A stretch of 64,000 nt of DNA, from positions 239,501 through 303,500 of the forward strand of contig CAJNDS010002135.1 in assembly GCA_905221605.1 (NCBI GenBank), given 5' to 3'. The notes under the pieces were generated by a model. That model searched no databases and was not told where the DNA came from. It saw only the letters and a program-made list of their open reading frames with translations. Below are positions 13,701 to 25,900 of this stretch, one piece after another. Position numbers and translations under genes: made by a program. How positions within the stretch are numbered: the first letter of the stretch is position 1; every line of letters starts with the position of its first letter. This DNA comes from Symbiodinium natans. Taxonomy: Eukaryota; Sar; Dinophyceae; Suessiales; Symbiodiniaceae.

Positions 13701-16215
13701 GTCAGGTACCTCACCACGTCCTTTGATGGGACGGTTCGTGTGTGGGAGGCAGACGAAGGCAAGGTCTCACATGCTGCGAGAGATCGCTGCTTGCTACTTC
13801 TGACTCTATATAAAGCTCTCTTGCTGAGACTTGCTCCGTGTTCCACGCCTTAGCTTTGTGGAAATGTTAGCTCGAAGAGACGTGTCCTTAGAGCTACCCG
13901 ACCCTGGTGGGGTCGATTTGGCACAGGGCTTCTACATTCTTCCTCAAGCTTGAGAGCCTTCCTGCTTAGTGTTGTAGTTTTGTAGTTCCGAAGCGCTCCA
14001 CGAAAGAGGGTGCACCTGCCATGGAGTGAGGTGAAACCATGCTATTTGAGGGGGAGGGGGGGGGGGGGGGGCGGGGGGGGGGGGGGGGGGGCGGGGGAGG
14101 GGGGGTGGGGGGAGGGGAGGGGGGGCGGATGTGGGGGGAGGGGGGGGGAGGGGGGGGGAGGGGGGGGGGAGTAGGTGGGGAGGGGGGGGGGGGGGGAGGG
14201 AGGGGGGGGGGGTGGTGGGGGTGGGCGGGGACGTCTGGCAAAAACATGATAGCATGCGGGCTGGTGTGCCCTGCATTTTTTGGCATGCGTTGGGGTGTAC
14301 TCAAGTGAATGCTGCAGGCGATTGCAACCTGGTGATTCATGCTGACAATAAAGCTGGGCGCTTACTGGGAGGGCTTGCATTGGGCTGGGTACCTTCCCTA
14401 AGGCGCAGTGCGCAGTCGAAAGGCGTAAAGGAAGAGCATCATATTGGGGACTAGCCCCCTTGCCGAGTTCTGCCTAGACACAGCACTGCTGCTTGCAGCG
14501 CACTTAACACCCTCAAATTACTGTGAATGATTCCGCTTTTCCTGTTCGGGGATGCGGTATCCAAAAAGAGCATCTACTTCGTGTTTGCAGTTGTTTGATG
14601 TGCCTTTTGTCCTGTGATGTCCCATTCGCCGTGCCCCTGGTCACCCAGCGACAGCCGCCAGAGAGCAGCTTGCTCCGGTCGGACACCCCTTGGAGACATT
14701 CTGGGCGGGTTTTTTTCTGTAGCATTGTTCAGTGCCCTACCACAGGCTGCAGCTTAACCTAAACGAACGGCGTCACGAGTGACGTCCTTCGAAGTTGAGA
14801 GTCTGAGGGTTCGAAGACGTTCGGGCTCGAATCGAGAGTTTGAGAGATAACGGATTTCGAAAGGCCGAACATGCCGAGTTGGAAGCTCGAGAACACCGGA
14901 CTCTCAAACTCGCAGAGCCTCAAGCTTTCAAATTCCTGACCTTATCGGAGCTTGTATTTCTCGACCTCTGAAACTTCGCATTCTTCGAGCTCAAGAAGTT
15001 TTCGAACTGCCCTTGAAGCTTTCGAGCTGGGAAGTCCTCCCCGCCGTGTTTGCTCTTGTTTTCGTGCGGTTGAGCTTAAAGTTTTCAAACTTTCAAACTC
15101 CCTCTCGCATCAAATTGTCGAACTCAGAAGATCTATCCAAACTTGCAAGCGCCGAACTTTCAAGCTCCAGGTCGGTCGTCGTTTTCATTCCTCAAAGTTT
15201 CAAACTTTGAGGTTCCAAAGTTGCAGCTGTCCTTTTGACGTTTTAAGTTTCCAAGGTTCAATGATTGAAAAAGTACTCGTGGTATCTATCTGCGCCCTCC
15301 AAAGACCCACGCACGGTGTAGAGCTTCCCGGAGCTTCTCTTCCGACAGGTCGTGAACACGGCTCAATTCTCGCCGGACGGCACGCTCCTCAAGTGGTGGT
15401 TGGGAACTGGAGGTCACGTTTATGTTCTGAGATGGAGGGTTCGGGTTCCTTGGGGACTGCTTAGCTGAGCAGCACATACTTCTGAGCTCCGGAGATTTGT
15501 CCTCGCAAGCCCAAGCACTCTGGACACTGTGAGTTCCCAGCAGGGTGAGAACGGAGGATGTGTGGATTACTGGCCGTGCTCACGTCTAGTTCGAGGGCTG
15601 CCCTTTTGTGCACTTCGGCGCTGCTGGAGAGTTCGCAAAAAGGAGGGTACGGGACAGGCCTTAGGCAGCAGCATGTCCATTCAAGGGATGCCCCCCATCA
15701 AGCCTCAACAATGCATCTTCATGATAAAAGAAGCTGTTGAAAACATCTGAGGAGCAATGATCCTCGTTGCCTCGGGCACGGAGTGTGTCCGACTACTAAG
15801 TGCAACTACAGGCCTTGCAGGGAGCCGTCGAGTTTGCCTGCCCCTAGAAGGTGTCAGCATTTCGAGGCGCAGGGTTTCAATTTTCTCAGGTTTTTGAATC
15901 GAAACAGGCCTCCCCTAGCCGTCAGAAGGCTCTTATGGGCTTCGGTGAGTTGCCTTCTTTGTTGAGCCGTGCGTAATCCTGTGTCCTCCTGTGTCCTGCA
16001 GCAAGATTCCTCTGCGAGGCGAGTGCATCATGACTTTGGATGGTCATGAAGACTGGGTGAGAACGGCAAACTTCTCACCTGACGGTGCTGGCCTCGGAGC
16101 TCACAGCAGCACGCAGAGCAGTGCCATGCAGCGCAGTGGTGACCAGCGTTGCTTCTTCAGGCATGCTCATTGCCTCCGCCTCTTATGATGGAACGGCGAG
16201 GCACTGGATATCTGT
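10737..16215 (+). CDS. WD40-repeat protein gene, multi-exon
   Basis: Encodes a WD40 beta-propeller, a protein-interaction scaffold; the partner cannot be told. Repeat pieces in order: 10737-10785 LTASFDGTARIWW; about 11395-11430 SGDCRKML; 11514-11600 EVQSATFSHDG with LTVSLDGEGKLWQ; 11850-11910 EFSADSKWITGASDD; 12183-12245 VWSAETGKCSQVLSGHDDD; 12381-12455 VKSAAFSPDASLVVTAS; 12966-13040 VKSAMFSFDG with ITASMDGTA; 13495-13545 NSAAFSPDD; 13704-13775 YLTTSFDGTVRVWEADEG; 15348-15400 VNTAQFSPDGTLL; 16020-16090 GECIMTLDGHEDWVRTANFS; 16160-16215 LIASASYDGTARHW. Repeats are cut by introns at similar places, just before V-x-S-A-x-F-S and before L-x-T-A-S-x-D-G-T. A possible last piece at 17880-17940 (EDWSVRVKDA) may extend the gene. 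Start and stop were not found. Confidence 0.8.
14047..14230. repeat. Poly-G tract, about 180 bp
   Basis: Almost pure G on the + strand, broken by single A, C or T. It lies in a presumed intron of the WD40 gene. The run of G blocks could form quadruplexes. Gly-rich and Pro-rich frames across it are artefacts of composition. Confidence 0.9.
14770..15270. repeat. Degenerate TTCGAGCT / TTTCAAACT repeat region
   Basis: A 500-bp stretch made of variants of short motifs such as CTTTCAAACT, TTCGAGCTC and CGAACTCTCAAAC. It includes a near-perfect palindrome, CCTCAAAGTTT followed by CAAACTTTGAGG, around 15190. The left part is purine-rich and the right part pyrimidine-rich, as in a decayed long inverted repeat. 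No coding signal. Confidence 0.45.
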
Positions 16216-16219
16216 CAGC

Positions 16220-17960
16220 CAACGTAGTTGCGCAGCCAACGCTATCTATGCACAGGGGCGTGCGAGTTGCATGGGGTGCACGCGTGCTTCATCATTCTTC
16301 CGGATAGGTTCTAGATGCATGGTGTTTTTTTCGGCTAAAGGGTGGAACCCAGTCTCTGGGTATTGGTTTACATCCATTGCATCAGCATCTTTCAGAAACC
16401 CAACAGCTTCGTGCTTTGTCTTCTTGCGTATCCTTGGTCAATTGTGTGCACGCGGACCACAAGCTGCAAGCCCGGCAAAAGGCTCGCAGGGCGAGCGAAA
16501 GCTTCTTGAGGTGCTTGAGAGCCTTTTTGATTCGAGTTCTGTGTGGCTCTGTGCGCCGCCTTTTGTGGGATCGCTCTATTTGGCGAGAAGAGGGTCTTTC
16601 GGATCGTCTTCGGGCCGTTCACCCAACCTCCAATTCCATCATTTCACGCTCTGCTGGAGCACCAGGTTCTGGAAGGCTAGAAGGTCAGCGGTTTGAGTAA
16701 ATCCTTGCCACCGGAAAAACAAAAGAACGACATCGCTATGTCTACGTCTGAGTTTCACTGCCACAACCCAAGTGGAGTGGAGTTGTTTCACGGGCGTTTC
16801 GCAGACCTTTGCTTCAGCTTTCGGTGCTTGTTCAACTAGTTCCTGGACGTGATCAGGGTCTGGAGTTCGAGAACCGGCGAATGCTTGCAGACCCTGGCTG
16901 GTCATTCAGCCAGATCCTTACCGAGCTTTTCGTGCAACTGAGCTGGCTTACTTCCGACATCAGTTTCTGCTTTTCTGTCCACGTCTCGCCACTGAAATCC
17001 GCTGTTGTGAAGAGACTGACAGGAGACAGTGATATCCGCCGAAATAATTGCGGCCTGAAGGCTGGGTTTTGTCAGGCTTCGCAGACTTTTGTCGGAAACT
17101 TGAAAGTCGGTCCTATCCAGTCCGTTAGGTGCGACATCCTTTCCGATGCCGAGATGCTGCGCCTCAAATTCACTGCACCTTCTCTTCCCACCATTGTGGC
17201 GCAGGTTCTCTTAAAGTTGACAATAGCATTCCAGCTCCCAGACTGGACTAGTCATGCTGAGTTGCCTGGGCCTCAGTGTCTTGTAGGTCACCTGCAGATG
17301 CTTTCAACAAAAACACCCAAACACCACGCTTAGTCCTTCAGGAGACCGAGAGCTTAGAGATCCCCCATTAGTTTCCCCCCCCCTCCGAGACGACGGCAGA
17401 GAAACCACTCAACATGCTTCTGCTTCATGTGCAGATCAGCCAGTATCCGTGGCACTCTGGGCCATGTCGGGACTCTCCCGGAGTCTGGAGTCTTGCACTT
17501 GGAAGATACCATTAAAACAAGCAGGTCGTTCAAGCTTGCTCTTTGCTCCCGGGTAAAGTTGCGCAGTGCTCTCGCGGCTTACGCTGAGGATTTTGTTGTT
17601 GGCCTGCCTTGGCTTGCGTCTTCTCAAGCTGTTTCAGGGCGAACAAGGCGAAGAAGAATTCTTTGTCGAGGGATGCTGCGAGTACTGCCACTTTCCCAGA
17701 GGGATTTGTTGTCTTTCGGAGCCGGTGATTTAACTGCCCATAGCCTGCCATGCCGGTGCGGCAAAGTTGGGATGCTTGCACGGATCTTGCGCGAACTCCA
17801 TCATTTGCTTTTCGTCAGAATAGGAATATGGAACTGGCCGCACATTGGCATTGCCACATTGGCACGCCAGGCTGCTCTCGGGACTGTACTGTGTCACCCT
17901 GTGAAGATTGGTCTGTCCGAGTCAAAGATGCGATATTTTAGAATCTATACAATGACTTTC
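16220..17960 (+). other. Weak coding tail after the WD40 gene
   Basis: The open frames here lack clear repeat motifs, except EDWSVRVKDA at 17880-17940, which resembles the end of a WD40 repeat with the conserved Trp replaced by Lys. The stretch may hold further diverged exons of the upstream gene or its 3' untranslated region. Confidence 0.25.
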
Positions 17961-17974
17961 TAGGAATTGCTTGA

Positions 17975-18345
17975 GAACCCCCCCCCCCCCCCCAAGAAAA
18001 AGATTCTTCCTTATAAGGGTAAGATGAGGATTATTGTTTTTATGTGTCTTTTGGGGTTCTTAAGATTTCTAATGCAAATAGCAGCTTTCACCAGCTTTCA
18101 CAGCTTCTCGAGACAGACCTCAGAGAGCCGGGGAGAGCCACGGAGAGCCCCCATTAGTTTGTAAACGCTTTCGGGCGCTTTCCGCCTCCGAGAGGTCCTC
18201 ATGGCTGGGTCTGCCAATGCAGCTCCGAAGCAGCCCCCTCGACCTACCCCCCCCCCTTCCCCTTTAGGGGGCCTTAAGGGGCCTTAAGGCTCAGGGGCTT
18301 TAAGGGGTCTTGAGGGGCCTTAAGGGCCTCAAGGGCCTTAAAGGG
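17975..18345. repeat. C-tract and GGGGCCTTAA tandem repeat
   Basis: A C homopolymer of about 16 lies near 17978-17994. A second C tract near 18247 is followed to 18345 by about seven imperfect copies of GGGGCCTTAAG. No coding signal. Confidence 0.6.
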
Positions 18346-18349
18346 CAAC

Positions 18350-19210
18350 GTATGCTGGCAGGTAGGGCAGGCACAGCATGTACATCATTCAGAGGAACAG
18401 ACTAGTTGGGCGCTGTGCATTTTTTCACTCAGCCATGAGATTCAGGCGAGAGATTGAGCTTAGCCAACTCCGCCATAGATGCTTTGTGCGCAACGGGAGC
18501 CCAAGCCTCGCAGCACGGCGCCGCGCAGGAGGAGTATTTCAGATGCCTCAATCGGTCATCATAGAGAAGCAGCCTGTCCCCTTAGCTCAGGGAGCCATGG
18601 GGCACCCACATGAAGTACCAAGCCGCCATCTCACGTGTAGTGCCGCATTCTCTCACCCAGACGTAGCTCCACTCTGGAGAGCTCCAGTCTCCAAACAAAA
18701 GGCTCCGGCTGCGACGTGCTTTGCTGCGGCTTCTCGCAATCAGGTTTTTGGATGTAAGCACGGTTGGATGAGCATTGACCCGTGATCCTCTGTAAATGAA
18801 GCTGTTGAACTGCTGCTCGGTGTCAGAAACCCTCCGACCGGGGCTGTGCAAACCAGATTCTGGCGACTTTTGGCAGATATCCGTCGTTTACATGCGAACC
18901 TAGGTTGTCAAGAACATCGAGTATTATTATCATCGGCCTCAACCTTTCCGGAACAAACGTAGCATAGCCGGCCAAAAAAACGTACGCTGGCCTTGTTCTG
19001 ACCTTGTGGAGAATCTCCATAGCAATCCTCAGACATTTCAGGATAATGCACAACTGCTCTTCGAACGGAGCGCAGGCTGCCAGAACGATTGTGTTAGACT
19101 GGGATTTTGCCACCCATGCATTGTTCAAGAAAAAGAGGGCAACTTGTCCGGCTGAGCCAGTGTGTGTTGCCTGTTTTTGCAGTGTTGTGTGCATTTTTCT
19201 CCCGGGTGGT
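18350..19210. other. No supported gene
   Basis: Open frames of up to about 135 codons occur on both strands without recognisable motifs. I see no repeat or RNA gene. Confidence 0.35.
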
Positions 19211-19211
19211 T

Positions 19212-19298
19212 GAAGGTACTTCGCAGGAGCAGGTAGATGACTCTTACAGGGCTTGGAGGAACCAAGTGAGACCTGAAAAGCTCATTTCGCGCCGGTAG
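19212..19298 (+). CDS. Orphan exon-like piece with stop
   Basis: Reads EGTSQEQVDDSYRAWRNQV, then RPEKLISRR and a TAG. The composition is protein-like and differs from the surrounding noise. It could be the last exon of an upstream gene, since it ends in a stop about 650 bp before the first channel exon. Family unknown. Confidence 0.3.
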   Translation, partial: EGTSQEQVDDSYRAWRNQVRPEKLISRR

Positions 19299-19953
19299 GC
19301 TGGGGCCCTTGGTGAAGCGGGCAGGGTGCCTGATGAAAACGGTCTGCGACGGGTGCCTCGATCTAAGTTCAGATCAGACCAAAACCTTGCCCAATAGCAA
19401 AGCGACGAAACCCTTAAAGTCTCCTACGCTCCCAGGCTTTGGCTCGTAGCCCAAAGCCCCAAAATGCAGCCCGGAACTACAGGGTCTGCTCTGAAGTCTG
19501 ACTCTCGGAGATGCTTCCGTCAGAAACAGGTCGAACGAGGGGGGTTTGATGGAGGGGAACCGTGCGGACCCGTGTTGAAGACAAGCGTGGCGGAAACCTA
19601 GAACATGTGTATGAATGCAATGTATTTGTGTGGATGTGATGATTTCAGGATGACGGGGCTGTGATTCGGAATGAGCTCTACTCAGAACAAGTCTGATGCA
19701 AGTTGCCCGCCACCGTAGTGCAACTGCTACACTACCTAGTTGTCCGACTGGTCATGAAAGGCAAAAGTGAGTTGCCGCTTGTGCACTTTGGAACTAGATG
19801 CGCTTGCGGACACTGTTTATCTGCTCGCAACGAAAGCTGTTGTGTTCAATGTCTTGCCCTGGTTGCAGTGTGTAGATTGGTAGCAAAGTCCGTCCGCTTC
19901 TCAGACGTTGCTTGTGCGCAAGGCAGACTCTGCTCAGTTAAGTTGCACATCCA

Positions 19954-22900
19954 GATGGCACAGCAGGCCTCTACAATGATACAGGATGTGGCCCAGCAGC
20001 TTGTTCAAATCCAGCAGCAGCAAAAGGCTTCTGCTGACAATTTGGCTTTGCTCGCGCGTCAATATGAAGGCGGGTTCGGACACGACAGAACAAGTTCAAA
20101 TCACGGGTCTTGCCGGGATCCCTGAAATTTCCGAAAGGCTGGCAATCTTCCCTGGATTCCATCCTTGAACGCATTGGCAGCATTGACCATCTCCAGTACC
20201 GGAGAGAGGTTGGGTTTTCAGCGTTTCGCCTGAGTGTCCTATAGGGAACGAAGCTGCCAGAGATGTTGGTGAAGTCCTTTGCAGAAATCCGGGCACAAGC
20301 TGGATCAGCAGATCTCACCAACACCGCAGATCCCTCCGTTGAGTGGGGACGATTGCGAGGCAGCTTGTTCTGCTTGCTTGGAATGTCCACCATGATGCTG
20401 CGATGATGCTGTCGGACTAGTGACCAGCAGTTCCTGTGTTAAAGTTGAGGGCTGACGCAGCCTTGAGCCTCGCAGGTCGTGGCTAGTAGTGGCGGAACAG
20501 CGCCGCCGGAACCCGCAGATGAGGGCAGATTGCATAGCTTGATGCACAATCCGTTGAGATCCGAAACATCTACGAAGCTCAAGGAACTCGTGGAGAAGGC
20601 TGGTCGTATATACGTGACGTTACATGACATGGCAGTTGAGGGGTTGGGATGTGGGGGGCTTCCGAAGATAGGAGTACCCTTTTTGGGGGGGTCCCTTTAA
20701 ATGGGATTCTACTCCGTCTGGGGGAATAAAAAGGTGCCCCCTTATGGTGGGAAGTTCCCATGTCATGTTGCCCCAGGGCCTCCAGGAACATCTGGGATCG
20801 GAAGCTGCGCGAGGTGTTGAAAGTTTTCAGACATGCCGGCAGAAGATTGCCAAGATGGTCAACTCAAACACCTTCGAGTACGCGGCTGGCATGGTCATCT
20901 TGGCCAACATGATTGTCATCGGCATAGAGGCACAAGAATCTCTCAACCTGGACCAGCTGGAATTCGCTGAGTACACGTGGCCTTGGTTCGCGGAAAGGCT
21001 TTTCCTTCTCATTTACAGTGCCCTGGACCTGAGCTTGTTCGGTTTTCCCCTTTCTGGACTCCAATCACAAGTAGTGACTGCCAAACGCTACTTCATAGGA
21101 CATGCCGAAAGGGAGTTATGTCATCTTCTGTCAGGTCTGTCAGGGTGAGGATGACTCGATGCAAGCATGATATCTGTTTCTTTGATTAGTTAAGAGGGCA
21201 AGTATTCGTCATGAGTCAGGTTCTCTGGTGGTAGCGTGAGGTATGTTGCAATATGTGCCAGTTTGTAGCGATGACGCACAGCTCGGTAACAAAGCACTTG
21301 CACCACAGTTGCTCATTGCTTGAGTTTTTAGAGTTCTTTTTGCATTGTCAACTGCTGGCTCCTCAAGTAATATTCTTCGTGCTGCCACTGTGCTCCACAG
21401 GGTTGGCATTGTCGTAGTCTGAGGTGTCGAGATCGTTCTCAGAATCATCGCGGGAGGTTGCGCTGCTCTTAAGGACGTTGGGGGCCTGCAACTACTAAGT
21501 TGGCAACGCGATTCACCGCTGCAAGGGCTACAAGTGGCCGTACTTGCTTCTTTGTTCTCAGGACCCGTGGTTTCTGATGGATTTCACTCTTGTTTGTATC
21601 GGCTGGGCGGCTCTCCTCTTTTTGCCGCTGGCAGGCCCAGCAGGGAGGGGACACCAGCAGTTCATCTGAATATGCCGCTGCACTTCAATGTCTACCGCCC
21701 GGTTGATCTACATATACATATGTATATATATATATACATATATATAAAGAGATGTACTGTAGCACACAATAAACAGATGTAATGGAATATAATATCCTAT
21801 CCATCTATTTTGTTTTAATATAGTATAAGATAATGTTGTATAATTTCATGTTAATCAAGTATCATATCATGCAATATAATATGTTATATTTTGTACAATA
21901 CATATATATATATCTATGTATATTAGACTATATATCATAAATAGAAAATACATAAACGAATAAACAAATAAATAAATAAAATAAATAAATAAATAAATAT
22001 ATATATATATATATGGTACCCCCCCCCCCCCCCAGTGACCTACCCTTTTTCGCCTTGTCTCAAGTCACCCAGCTGCACTGCAAGCAAACTCGGTGTGCAA
22101 TATAGCGTATTTCCTAGGGCGTAGACTAAAATACAACTAAAATCGCATACATGGGACAGTAGAAAAACCAAAATACCAAAACCAAAAAAAACCAAAAAAC
22201 CAAAACCAAAAAAACCAAAACCAAAAAAACCAAAAAAAATTTTCCGGGACTCTCAGGAAATCCCTATGAGGCTTCTCCAAGAGTCCCGGAAAATTGTTTT
22301 TTTTGGTATTTTTGTTTTTTTTGGTTTTGTTTTTTTCGGTTTTGTTTTTTTGGGTTTTGTTTTTTTTTGGTTTTTTGGTTTTGGTATTTTGGCTTTTTGG
22401 TTCGCCTTCACGGTCACGAGGCAACAACTACGCATTTTTAAGTGTGCTTATGCTAGTTGTGCTTTTCAGAAATAGTATACAAGTGGTCTTTCTAGTGCTT
22501 CAGAACTATTTGTTTCGTTATTATGTAAGTAGAGCCGCTAGTGTTTAGTGCATCTTTTGGTTGTACTCAAGTGTAGTAGGCCTTATTCAGCCATTACTTG
22601 GTGCTCTGGTAGCTCAATTCGCATGGATAATATTTGCCTGGTAAATGCGATTAATTATCTAGAAGCAGCATTTGCAATACTTGTCTTGAGAAAAAGCATT
22701 TATTGCTTAGAATTGTTTGCTTAAAAAGTGACTCCTACTCGTCCAGGAATACCCCAAAACCCTATAATCCAAACTTTACCAGAGATTCTCCTGAAAAGCT
22801 TGCGCTTTTGGATGTTTTTATGTATTTGTGAATTTGCTTGTGTATGGCCTTCACTAAGTACTTTTCTAGGATTCTTGTGCATTTTTTAAGCCTGATTGTG

Positions 22901-25900
22901 CAAGTTGCGTTTTTCAAGCATAGTATATATGTGGTCTTTATTGAATACTTCAGACATCTTTGTTTCATCGTTATGTAAGTAGAACCGCTTCTATTTCCAT
23001 TATTGTGCATCTTTAAGCTTGCTCATGCAAATTGTGCTTTTCAGACATAGTATATAAGTGGTCTTTAGTGAATACTTCAGCAATCTTTGTCTCATTGTTA
23101 TGTAGGTAGAACCGTTTCCATTTCCGCAAGTGTTTATTTCGTATTTGGTTGAGTATGGTCCTTTAAATAGTATTCACTTGAGTCAAATTGGGCTATTTGC
23201 TTAAGAATTCCTCTAGTAGTTAAATTCGCATAGAATGAATACTTCAAAAAAATTGTTTCATGAATATGTAAACATAAGGTGTTTCATTTGACTTTGCAGA
23301 TAGTACTTCAATAATGCCTTGCCTGGTATAAACACAACTGTTTCAATGCATTAGTTGCTCAACAAAGCACTATTTGCCCTTTAAACCACACTTTGCCATA
23401 TTTTGGTTGAATATGGTGCTTCTTTCGTATTTTGGTTGAGTATGGTCCTTTAAATGGTATTCACTTGAGTCAAATTGGGCTATTTGCTTAATAGTTACTC
23501 TAGTAGCTAAATTCGCATAAAATGATTATTTCAAAAAGAAAACGATTCATGAATATGTAAACATATGGTATTTCAGTGGACTTTTCAGAGAGCATACTTT
23601 GCCTAGTACAAACACAATTGTATAAATACAGTATTTGCACTTTAAACGCACACTTTGCCATTTTTTGGTTGAAAATGGTGTTTATTTCGTATCTTGGTTG
23701 AGTATGCTCCTTTAAATAGTATTCACTTGAGTCAAATTGGGCTCTTTGCTTAAAAATTACTCTAGTAGCTAAATTCGCATAGAACCAAGAAAAATGTTTC
23801 ACTATTTGATTAATACTTTGCCTCGTACAAACACAATTGTATAAATAGATTAGTTGCTCAACAAAACATTAATTGCCCTTGAAACGCACAATTTGCATAG
23901 AAAAACACTGATCTAAACATCTAAAAACAGCATTGTCCGCTTCAGATTCAAAATGTAGATTCTTCCAATGCTAGCTTATCGGGGTCTGTGAGGTGGGTGT
24001 CCCAGTAACTGTCCTTCATTACCCCGTGATTAACTACGCGACTTTTGGGCCTTCTTTGTTATGTTTTGTCAAAAAGGCCTAAAAAGGCCTAAAAAGGGTA
24101 GGTCGCTGGGGGGGGGGTAGCATATATATATGTATATATATAGAATATAGACCGTATTTTGACAATTTATTTATTATTCTGTGCCGTGGACCTCTGCGCA
24201 AGGTGTCGATGCCCTGGCGGCGGAGAAGCTCCTCATCGTCCGTGGTCTCCGACTACTGCGCCTAGTAAGGGCCCTGCGGATGATCAACCATTTCAAGGCC
24301 ATTGGCTTCGACTTTGCGGCTTTTGCACCGTCCGAGCATGCGATAGTTGAAGTCGCTGTAGTCATTGATGTTTCAGATGCTAGGGGGCACGTGAACGTCG
24401 TTCTGGACACCCTCGCCCCCCCCTCCCCTCTGAAGGATCCTTATGAACAGAAGGCTTTAGCCACACCATGGCCTTGTTGTGGACGGTTCACATTGCTTTT
24501 CATCTTGCTTGATTTTCGTGTCGTTGCTTGTGCTGTTTCTTGAATCTTGTTTTTTTGATTCTGTGCATTCTTATTATGCCAGATATCATAGAAGTATGTG
24601 AAGTATGTTCTAAGCCATCGACAATCAGGCTTCAAACAGAGTGTGGAGCAAGCCTCAGACTTACGCAGTCATCCTTCTCTACCCTCTATAGTTTCCACAA
24701 GGTGATCTGGCGACTGGTCTACGGTCTTCTGACAGCTGGGCAGACGATTGCTTCAACCACCATCTTGATCTTGGTCAGCTTGTTTGTTTGTTCTTGCGTT
24801 GCCGTGGAGTTGATCGGTAAAGACAATGATCTGCTCAGCGATTCGACGACGGGCCCGATTGTGAACATGTGCCCCGGCGTCATGGCACGATCCACGAGCT
24901 TTGCAGTTTAGCGGTCCAGGTTCCTGGACAAGTGTTCTACAGTGTTCCTTGGTGCCCCACTGTACGCATGAATGGGCGGGAACGCATGGCGGATTTTTGT
25001 AGACAACGTAGGCTTCGGAGGCTCTGAAATCTAGGTTTTTGGAGATGAAGATGATGGATTCCATGCTCGGGGCATGTGACGCGAGACGCCTCGGGGCATG
25101 TGACGCGAGACGCGTGAATAAGCACCCTCAGACGATTGGTTCTTGGAACATCGGAGACTAGCGGGGATATGCGGGGATTTAGACGAAGTGCAGCGCACAG
25201 TTAATTGCACGGAGTGAGATGGAAATATTTGCAATGCAGTAATTCAGTTGCTTAGGTGCAGTGCTGATACGAAGAGTGTTTACGCATGGCGGATGGCAGT
25301 CGTGAAGTCTGGGTGCCAAAGTGACAACGAAAACATCAACTAACCAACCTATGCTCACGAATCTACAAGGGGCTGTCAAGCCTGCGCATTCCTGTACAGT
25401 GTGCGTCAGATGTAATGAAGTATGACGACATGGATCTTGGTTCATTGACCTGAAAGGGTTCACAGCTGGCAAAAGTCGTGCCTCGATCTCAGGCACTTCC
25501 GTGGCATCGACCGGTCGCTGATCACATTGATGCAGTTCGTAACTCTCGACTCAGTAGCCAGCATTTACTTTCCTTTGCTCCTTACCTCGAAATGGCTCTC
25601 CTTTTTGTGCATGAAACGGCCGGCCAAGTAATTGTGCTTCTTTCTTAAAGTTAGTTCTGAAGCTTTGGAGTCAGTGATGCTTGGGCGCTCCTCAAGGATC
25701 ATGCTCAAACCCTACCTCTCCCTGTTCTTCTTGGGCTTGATTGTAGTGGTCTCTATCGGCCTGATGAACCTCGTGACTGCAGCAGTTTTGGAGCTGCTTT
25801 GGCAGCACCCAGATGCAATGCTCACAAACTCCAGGTGCTGCATGTCTCTCCCCCCCCCGCCCTCTTCTGGGAACCCCAAGAGTAGAGTAGGCATACACGT

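Larger units (their letters stand above)
22015..24120. mobile_element. 2.1-kb AT-rich element with C/G-tract TIRs
   Basis: The left end is GGTA, then a C run, then AGTGACCTACCCTTTTT. The right end is its inverted copy: AAAAAGGGTAGGTCGCTGG, a G run, then TAGC. The terminal inverted repeat is thus about 30 bp. Both sides abut (TA)n, so a TA-based target duplication cannot be told from the microsatellite. The inside is strongly AT-rich compared with the host DNA and has no convincing gene. It lies in the intron between the S3 and S4 exons of the channel gene. By inference it is a non-autonomous DNA transposon; the superfamily is unknown. Confidence 0.65.

Noticed and set aside
14039-14380. Gly-rich (+) and Pro-rich (-) frames
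   Set aside because: Products of the poly-G tract.
22137-22548. Lys/Thr-rich and Phe-rich frames
   Set aside because: They follow the CCAAAA/GGTTTT arms of the hairpin on both strands.
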